A DNA stretch of 64,000 nt from Maratus speciosus (Eukaryota > Arthropoda > Arachnida > Araneae > Salticidae), in NCBI GenBank assembly GCA_963932465.1, contig OZ010795.1:519317451-519381450 (forward strand), written 5' to 3'. A program made the position numbers and the translations under genes. Below, piece by piece: positions 57,741 through 64,000 of the stretch; within the stretch, counting starts at the first letter, position 1; each line of letters starts with the position of its first letter. The notes beneath the pieces are model-generated. The model was not told where the DNA came from, searched no databases, and saw only the letters and a program-made list of their open reading frames with translations.

Positions 57741-57811
57741 TGTCCAAGCCGGGAATCGAACCCGGGCCCCTGAAATAGCGCTCCAGTGCTCTACCACTAA
57801 GCCACGAGGAC
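57741..57811 (-). tRNA. tRNA-like sequence in SINE dimer, left arm
   Basis: Minus strand: A box TGGCTTAGTGG, B box GGTTCGATTCC, anticodon loop GCGCTAT (GCT position, but U33 is C) and one mismatch in the anticodon stem. No long variable arm. SINE head rather than a working tRNA. Confidence 0.55.
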
Positions 57812-58004
57812 GGATGCGCAGCTTGGCATCTCTCACACATATATGTCAGTAAGGCTGCAACCGCAGCTACTAGATGGAAAGGTCTTCATGAGCACACAAT
57901 CATGCGGCGAAACATGAGACGCAAATAAACCCAGCCTCGGTGAATATACAATTTTAATTAATTATTCAACTACTTTTCAGAAGTGAAAATTCATCAGTGA
58001 AAAA

Positions 58005-58042
58005 GCATTCCAGGGGCCCGGTTTCGATTCCCGGCTTGGACA
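58005..58042 (+). pseudogene. partial tRNA-like head
   Basis: Only the 3' part survives (ATTCCAGGGGCCCGG onward to TTGGACA). It is followed by the normal SINE tail GACATTTTTCACTATGTCAG. Confidence 0.55.
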
Positions 58043-58296
58043 TTTTTCACTATGTCAGTTTACGTCTTGTTAGCAAAGTGATAATTCACTGCTTTAATAT
58101 TCAATAATTTCAAGCGTATTTTCACTGCTGAAAAGTAGTTGAATAATTAATTAAAATTGTATATTCACCGATGCTGGGTTTATTTGCGTCTCATGTTTCG
58201 CCGCATGATTGTGTGCTCATGAAGACCTTTCCATCTAGTAGCTGCAGTTGCAGCCTTACTGACATATATGTGTGAGAGATGCCAAGCTAGGCATCC

Positions 58297-58367
58297 GTCC
58301 TCGTGGCTTACTGGTAGAGCACTGGAGCGCTATTCCAGGGGCCCGTGTTCGATTCCCGGCTTGGACA
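58297..58367 (+). tRNA. tRNA-like sequence in SINE dimer, right arm
   Basis: Plus-strand partner of 57741-57811. The A box is altered to TGGCTTACTGG and the B box begins TGTTCGATTCC. Tail as in the other copies. Confidence 0.5.
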
Positions 58368-60300
58368 TTTTTCACTATGTCAGTTTACGTCTTGTTAGCA
58401 AAGTGATAATTCACTGCTTTAATATTCAGTTTAGTTACCACTATTTCCGAATAGTAATTTGTGCAAATATCTTAAATTCTTGCTTAAGACCGCCACCACC
58501 TCGAGTAACATATCTACTGGTAGGTTGTTTAACGGACTTTCCTTTCGACACAGTTTTGTTATGAATAGAGAGCGCTCCCTGGTGGTGGAATGTGGAACTA
58601 ATAGAATTCTTGATTAAGACCGCCACCATCCCGACCCATGTATCTACGGAAAGGTTGCGTGAAGGCGTTTCGTTGAGATATGTTTTTGTTAAGAATACAG
58701 TGCGCTCCCTGGTGGTGGAATACGGAACTAACATAACGCGATTTTGTTAAATTTAGGAAATATAACAAGGCGATCTGCTTGCGACTTTAAGATAGTTCAT
58801 AACACATTGAGATATATGCTACTTATTAAATATAAGAATGTCAAAAGTTTAGTTACCACTATTTCCTTATAGTAATTTGTGCAAATATCTTAAATTCTTG
58901 CTTAAGACCGCAACCACCTCGAGTAACATATCTACTGATAGGTTGTTTAACGGACTTTCCTTCCGCTCCAGTTTTGTTATTAATAGAGTGCGCTCCCTGG
59001 TGGTAGAATGTGGAACTAACATAACGCGATATTGTTAAATTTAGGAAATATAACAAGGCGATCTGCTTGCGACTTTAAGATAGTTCATAACACATTGAGA
59101 TATATGCTACTTATTAAATATAAGAATGTCAAAAGTTTAGTTACCACTATTTCCTTATAGTAATTTGTGCAAATTTCTTAAATTCTTGCTTAAGACCGCC
59201 ACCACCTCGAGAAACATATCTACTGATAGGTTATTTAACGGACTTTCCTTCCGACACAGTTTTGTTATGAATAGAGTGCGCTCCCTGGTGGTGGAATGTG
59301 GAACTAACAGAATTCTTGGTTAAGACCGCCACCTTCCCGACCCATGTATCTACGGAAAGGTTGCGTGAAGGGGTTTCGTTGACACATGTTTTTGTTATTA
59401 ATACAGTGCGCTCCCTGGCGGTGGAATGTGGAACTAACATAACGCGATTTTGTTAAAATTAGGAAATCTAACAAGTCGATCTGTTTGAAACTTTAAGGCG
59501 AAATTCCGGGGAGGGGGGGGGGGTGCTAGATTTCTATTTAAAAAATTAGCGTTTCTGACCGCTTTAGGTGACTTTTTGAGGGAGTCCTGAGATATATGCT
59601 ACTTATTTAATATAAAATTGTCTAAAGTTTAGTTACCACTATTTCCTAATAGTAATTTCAACAAATATCTTAATTTCTTATTAAGACCGCCACCACCTCG
59701 AGTAACATATCTACTTATAGGTTGTTTAACGGAGTTTCCTTCCGATACAGATTTGTTAAGAATAGAGTGCGCTCCCTGGTGGTGGAATGTGGAACTAACA
59801 TTTTTGTTAAAATTAGGAAATATAACAAGGCGATCTATTTGAAATTTTACGATAGTTTATAACACATTAGAAAAAGTTTATAAAAAATGGCGCGTGAAAT
59901 TTCGGGAAGGTGGGGAGAGGGGGAGGGGCAAAATATTTATTTTTTGTTTCATACCTTTTCAGGTGCGTTTTTTGATGGAGTCCTCAGATACATGCTACTT
60001 ATACTTATTAAATATAAATATGTCAAAAGTTAAATTACCACTATTTCCGAATAGTAATTTCAACAATTATCTTAAATTCTTGCTGAAGACCGCCACCCCC
60101 TCGAGTAACATATCTACTAATGGGTTGTGTAAAGGAGTTTCGTTCAGATACGCTTTTGTTAAGAATACAGTGCGCTCCCTGGTGGTGGAATGTGGAATTA
60201 ACAGACCGCGATTTCATTTAAAGTAGGAAATCTAACAATTCAATCTGTTTTAAACTTTAAGATACTTTATAACACACGATAATAAATTATAAAGAAGAAA

Positions 60301-60958
60301 GGCGCGTCGCATTTCGAGGAGGGGGGGGGGTTGAGGGAGGTGCGCGAACAAAATTAGGAAATATAACTGGACGATCTGTTTGAAACTTTAATATGGCTTA
60401 TAAAACATAACATAATTTTTTAAAATCAGGCCGCGTCAAAAATCACGGTGACCATCTGCCCACTCCACCCCAAGGGGGGCACTTTTTAAATTTGGCAGAT
60501 ACCCGTCATGTGATATATCGTAGCATTTTTTTTTTGGGGGGGGGGGCGAACAAAATTAGAAAATATAGCAAGGCGAATATGTTTGAAACTTTAACAGAGT
60601 TTAGGATGTGTTTGAATTTAGAAGGTATTCCATGGCGATAAATGTACTGGACGTTTTGAAAGAAAGTGTTTTGAAAGGAATATTAAACGAAACCCTTTGT
60701 GCAATGTATGATCACACTTACCCACTTGTTTTTTTATGTATAAACATGTGTGACACATCGTTGGAAAGATAAAAGTTTAAACTAGTTAATGATATAAAAA
60801 AGTAAAAATCGATTTTTTTCCCAAATTTTGCTTACTTGGTCCCCTTAAAAAGTTCACTGTTTTACGTAAACCCTTAATTCTCGCCCCCTTCAATATGACG
60901 GGATGAGATATCGTTGCTTATTGCTCGTACCCGTGATATTGCTGGGTTGAAGATTTAA
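60301..60958. other. array fringe and piggyBac-like end fragment
   Basis: Decayed satellite phrases (AAATTAG-AAATATA, TTTGAAACTTTAA) persist to ~60640, with G runs at ~60319 and 60535-60546. At ~60873 an extra copy of the end ACCCTTAATTCTCGCCCCC precedes the piggyBac-like element. Confidence 0.5.
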
Positions 60959-61983
60959 CCCCTTAATTCTCGCTCCCGTTAATATCACGGGCTGAGGCGT
61001 CGTTCGTTATTTCTCGCTCTGCTGGAAAAAACTTCTGAAACCAGAAAAATTTAACTGGCAGTTCGGTGAGAAGTCTTTGAATATTTCCGTTTGGGTTTGG
61101 CTTTTGCGCTGACTGTAATGTTGGGATTTATATTGCATGTCTCAAATTATTATCAATAATCAGAATTTAATGTATATATATTATTTCAAATATTATTTGT
61201 AAAAATGTGTGTGTTGATGATAAATAAAGACCTAAGATGTGAAAAATAAAGGTTTTATTCGCTTTAATTTGTGCGGTGTAAAACAAACATTAAGACACAG
61301 AATTTTCGCATGATGGCTTTTCTACAAATGAATTTGTTCTGTAACATCTTTTTTTTTTTTTTTTTTTTTTTGCCTTAAAAAAAAAAAAAAAAAAAAAAAC
61401 TAATTGCATATTTTATTTAGAAACCTTATAATTATTCAATTTCTGTAATAAAATAAATAGGTACTTTTTTGATGGTTTTTCCAAATATTAAGCGGCCGTG
61501 AAAGGGTTAAAGCCTGGAAAGACTCCTAATGTCAGAAAAAATTAACTGCCCTTTCCGTATGAAGTTTTTGAAAATTTTTGCGTTCAAGTTTGGTTTGAAC
61601 GATCTATATTTGAGTAAATTATGGATTCTGATGAATCAAGCATTTCTGATGATAATTTGATTTTAATTGATAATCAACATTTTATGTACATATATTATTT
61701 TAAATATTATTTTTAAACATTTGTGAAACAGTTAAAAAAAATAAGGATCTTATTCGTATTAACTTGTATGGTGTAAAACGGAAATTAAGGTGCAAAATTC
61801 CCGCATTATGGCTTTTCGGCAAATGTGAATTTGTTCTGTAACATATATATATATATTTTTTCGCATCAAACATACAACTAATTGCATATTTTAGATTGAA
61901 ATCTCATAATTACTCCATTTCTCCAATTAAAAAATAGGTACTTTTTTTATGGTTTTTATAAATATTAAGCGATCCTTAAGGGG
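60959..61983. mobile_element. piggyBac-like non-autonomous element, tandemly duplicated
   Basis: TTAA precedes CCCCTTAATTCTCGC at 60955-60958. The first unit ends CGGCCGTGAAAGGG with TTAA at 61507-61510, and a second, diverged unit ends CCTTAAGGGG with TTAA at 61984-61987. Units share AATTAACTGCC-like, TATATTATTT, GGTTTTATTCG-like, GGTGTAAAAC, GATGGCTTTTC and TTTGTTCTGTAACAT blocks. CCC…GGG ends and TTAA targets are the piggyBac pattern. No transposase. Confidence 0.65.
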
Positions 61984-61985
61984 TT

Positions 61986-62123
61986 AAAATGCGACTAAAA
62001 TAATAAAAGAAAAATATACATTTTTTTTAAAAACTTCTTAGTTCATTCTTAATAACTTGGAAGTTTTTAAATAAAATGTATATTTTTAACTTGTAACATC
62101 TCTTTTATTATTTTAGTCGTATT
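61986..62123. repeat. small palindrome with CGACTAAAATAATAAAAGA arms
   Basis: CGACTAAAATAATAAAAGA and AAATATACATTTT on the left pair with AAAATGTATATTTT and TCTTTTATTATTTTAGTCG on the right. Likely a small MITE next to the TTAA. Confidence 0.75.
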
Positions 62124-62364
62124 TTAAGTAAAACAGTGACCTTTTAAAAGTTCATTTTGCACATTTTATGTTTGATTCAAGGTGAAATATCGCGTTTCGA
62201 CTTACGATGTTATTTACTCTTCTCAACTGTTTTAAAGCACAATTAAAACGGAAATAATATCTTCAATTGTATTTAGAGAAAAAAAAAACATTGGCGAATT
62301 CCTGAAATAAGTTCTAGAAAATAACATTTTTGAAATAGTAAATATTTATATTTATAAAGCCATT

Positions 62365-62526
62365 CATTTCAGAAAATATGAGTAAAAATTACTTTATGTT
62401 TAAAAAGAAACTTGCATTTTCATTCATAAAACGTAAAGGTTTAATATACTTGCGTCAAAGTAACACCATTTTCCCTTTAACCAGTACCAAAATTAAGGTT
62501 CGGGAGTCCGAAGTATATTAGAAACA
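62365..62526 (+). repeat. dispersed repeat R5, copy 2
   Basis: Collinear with 12507-12658 (CATTTCAGAAAATATGA, TTGCGTCAA, AATTAAGGTTCGG). Confidence 0.65.
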
Positions 62527-63640
62527 CGTTTATAAATCATAGATTGGCAACTAACCTTTAATTCAACATTTCGTTTAGGTTTAAAAGTGTAGAAATATAT
62601 TGTCATTTAAAAAAAAAGCCCTTATTTTAATGCTTTTTTGTAATAAATTTTTGGGTTAGGGTAAGTTTTAGAGGATAAAATGCATGCATATAGAAATTCG
62701 CACTAAGTAACACCTAAAATAACTGTTGTACTAGAAATCTCACAGTGTTAATTTTTCATTTTGGGATTCCACGATTTTACTTGGCTCTCTCTTTTTCATT
62801 GGTTGCATTTTCATTTTCGCGATTGATTATATTATTTGTCAACAAATTTCACTTATTTTATGACTGTGTTATGTAAAGGCCCCTATATATAAGAAATTCC
62901 GTATTGTCTCTAACAAAATGTCATATATAGTTCGTTAATTTTTTTTATTATTATTATCAGGAGTGAAATGTTTTGCTTAATTAATGCATTTTGCTACCTT
63001 TTAATGATACGATAACAACGTCACGGATAGCTCGTTAAGTACTAAAGTATTACTACTTATATTTGTATACGTGATAAATACCATATTTTAAGGGAAATTA
63101 GAACAATACGCAGAAACGAAAAATATCTAGGATATTGAAGACTATAAAAAACAACAACAACAACAACAACAAAAAAAACATAACATTAGATAAACTGTGG
63201 CAAACTGACAAGATATGATAGGAATGGAAAAATACAGTTGCATCTAATTTATGTCTTAAACTCTTTGTGTTAGGGGTTTAATCAGCTATGATTAATTCTA
63301 GCATGTCGTTTATGATTAAGTTACAACTATATACGGATTTAACGAATTTTGCAGATAGTTAGCAATTTTTAAGCATGTTATAGAAGTGGTACTTTGATAA
63401 ATTTTTCGTAATTTTTATTCTTCATTTTCTATTACATTTAAAATACAAAATTTATTTTTTTAATCGTGTAAAGAATAGCAATAATATAATATTAACAAGG
63501 CAAAGATTAGTATAAATGTTTTCTTATGTTAAACATTATATAATATATTTTTGTGTAATAAAATATTTCAGTGCAATATTATTCTTTATTAAAGTTGAAA
63601 CTCTGTATCTTTAAATGTAATACATAGTAATAGAGGAGAG
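62527..63640. other. AT-rich, no feature recognised
   Basis: A short (CAA)n run at 63152-63171 is the only structure noted. No coding signal. Confidence 0.45.
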
Positions 63641-63869
63641 TAGCCATATTTGAGCCGCCGCTTTAATTGGACAGTTGCCATTCTGCCGTTAATTACAGGA
63701 AGAGACGCCATCTACCTCTGAAATCCTATTCGTCAGAGTGACGTCATTTATGATTAGAAGAAGCACCCGCCTACCACTTGCTGTTTTCAGACAATTTTAA
63801 AAAATCTAAAGTTAGCTGTTTTGATCTAATTTTTTCCTACTAAGCGTAAGTGAATACTTTAAAACTAAG
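63641..63869 (+). promoter_or_regulatory. putative promoter and 5' UTR exon of a host gene
   Basis: Base composition rises sharply after 63640. The stretch carries GACGCCATCTACC (63705) and a perfect CRE octamer TGACGTCA (63739-63746). About 120 bases later comes AACTAAG|GTAAGT, a consensus 5' splice site with GT at 63870-63871. The exact transcription start cannot be placed. All of this is inference from motifs. Confidence 0.4.
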
Positions 63870-63987
63870 GTAAGTTGTTGTGTTTTCATATACATATCTA
63901 AATTCATCTGTTTATTGCGCATATTTTTCACGCGGATTTGTTTGATTTCGTTTTTGTTCTTAGTCTTGAGATTATCTGTTTTAAAAA

Positions 63988-64000
63988 ATGGCGCAGTTGC
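63988..64000 (+). CDS. putative start of a host protein gene, cut by window end
   Basis: A 3' splice site TTTTTGTTCTTAG ends at 63963, giving a 94-base intron with the donor at 63870. Twenty-four bases of UTR later, AAAAAATGG provides a good start context. Only Met-Ala-Gln-Leu can be read before the window ends, so the product cannot be identified. Confidence 0.35.

Larger units (their letters stand above)
57626..58432. mobile_element. inverted-dimer tRNA-like SINE, copy 2, inserted in the satellite
   Basis: An ~800-bp palindrome with a full tRNA-like head in each arm and a partial one (58005-58042) near the middle. Target repeats AGTTACCACT at 57616-57625 and 58433-58442 belong to the satellite unit. 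Both arms carry the linker seen at 23.4 kb (CATCTCTCACACATATATGT, GCTACTAGATGGAAAGGTCT, ACATGAGACGCAAATAAACC and inverses). It is more complex than copy 1, as if the dimer duplicated again. Confidence 0.75.
57334..60188 (-). promoter_or_regulatory. nine CTCF-like motifs in one orientation
   Basis: GTGCGCTCCCTGG occurs starting at 57334, 57464, 58700, 58988, 59276, 59406, 59767 and 60170, with an AGCGCTCCCTGG variant at 58570. On the minus strand each reads CCACCAGGGAGCGC or close to it, 13 of 14 positions of the animal CTCF core, with the same single mismatch. It is the best conserved part of the satellite unit. Whether CTCF binds is unknown. Confidence 0.45.
57140..60300. repeat. tandem satellite-like array, ~280-400-bp units
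   Basis: Units recur at ~57165, 58430 (continuing the unit broken at 57625), 58815, 59105, 59590 and 59980. Each has CTACTTATTAAATATAA, TTAGTTACCACTATTTCC, one or two ~130-bp sub-units (ACCGCCACC … CGAGTAACATATCTAC … GTGCGCTCCCTGGTGG … GGAACTAAC), then TTAGGAAATATAACAAG and TTTAAGATAG. Short minus-strand open frames are read through these units and are not genes. Decayed traces go on to ~60640. Confidence 0.88.

Noticed and set aside
58441..59440. family of similar minus-strand ORFs (STFHHQGAHSIHNKT type)
   Set aside because: They are repeated because they are read through satellite units; they begin and end at arbitrary points and the repeated part is the CTCF-like block.
60845..62150. larger TIR element enclosing the piggyBac-like units (CACTGTTTTAC at 60862 versus GTAAAACAGTG near 62126)
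   Set aside because: The inverted match is only about 20 bases with differences and no target duplication is visible, so I did not call it.

Overview
This window looks like non-coding DNA from an AT-rich, repeat-dense arthropod genome. From the Tc1 and tRNA-SINE families, which I recognise from memory and could not search, an orb-weaving spider is my best guess. Nothing bacterial is present. Almost everything supportable is a mobile element or a repeat. The only candidate host gene is a putative 5' end in the last 400 bases (CRE, 5' UTR exon, short intron, ATG at 63988).

Layout. 1-8.4 kb: Helitron-like fragments, two copies of a ~290-bp MITE, a 45-bp minisatellite and AT-rich filler. 8.5-13.6 kb: one giant inverted repeat holding two degraded, head-to-head copies of an uncharacterised protein gene, with later insertions. 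13.6-25 kb: AT-rich DNA, a third Helitron-like copy, a ~1-kb TIR element with internal tandem units, two more MITE copies, and a retroposon that is an inverted dimer of a tRNA-like SINE. 25.0-26.7 kb: a complete but dead Tc1 transposon. 27-35.3 kb: tandem duplications, a 1.4-kb Tc1-type foldback element and a second dead Tc1 element. 35-40 kb: little beyond relics. 40.5-47.3 kb: a dense cluster of foldback elements, MITEs and one tRNA-derived SINE. 47.6-48.4 kb: a near-perfect tandem duplication.

48.8-55.9 kb: a foldback element whose left arm is split by a very young LTR retrotransposon (48973-55169). Its LTRs read as identical, it has a 4-bp target duplication, and the empty site survives in the opposite arm. 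Its single 1305-residue ORF has the order Gag(SCAN-like)-zinc knuckle-protease-integrase-RT-RNase H. That is the rare Gmr1-like Ty3/gypsy arrangement, with integrase ahead of RT. Most of the RT is deleted in frame, so this copy cannot be autonomous.

57.1-60.3 kb: a tandem satellite in which nine copies of a CTCF-like motif lie in one orientation, interrupted by a second inverted-dimer tRNA SINE. 60.9-62.1 kb: a duplicated piggyBac-like (TTAA) element and a small palindrome.

The elements interact mainly by nesting: MITE and SINE into older repeats, LTR element into foldback, SINE dimer into satellite. Relative ages can be read from these nestings and from target-site duplications.
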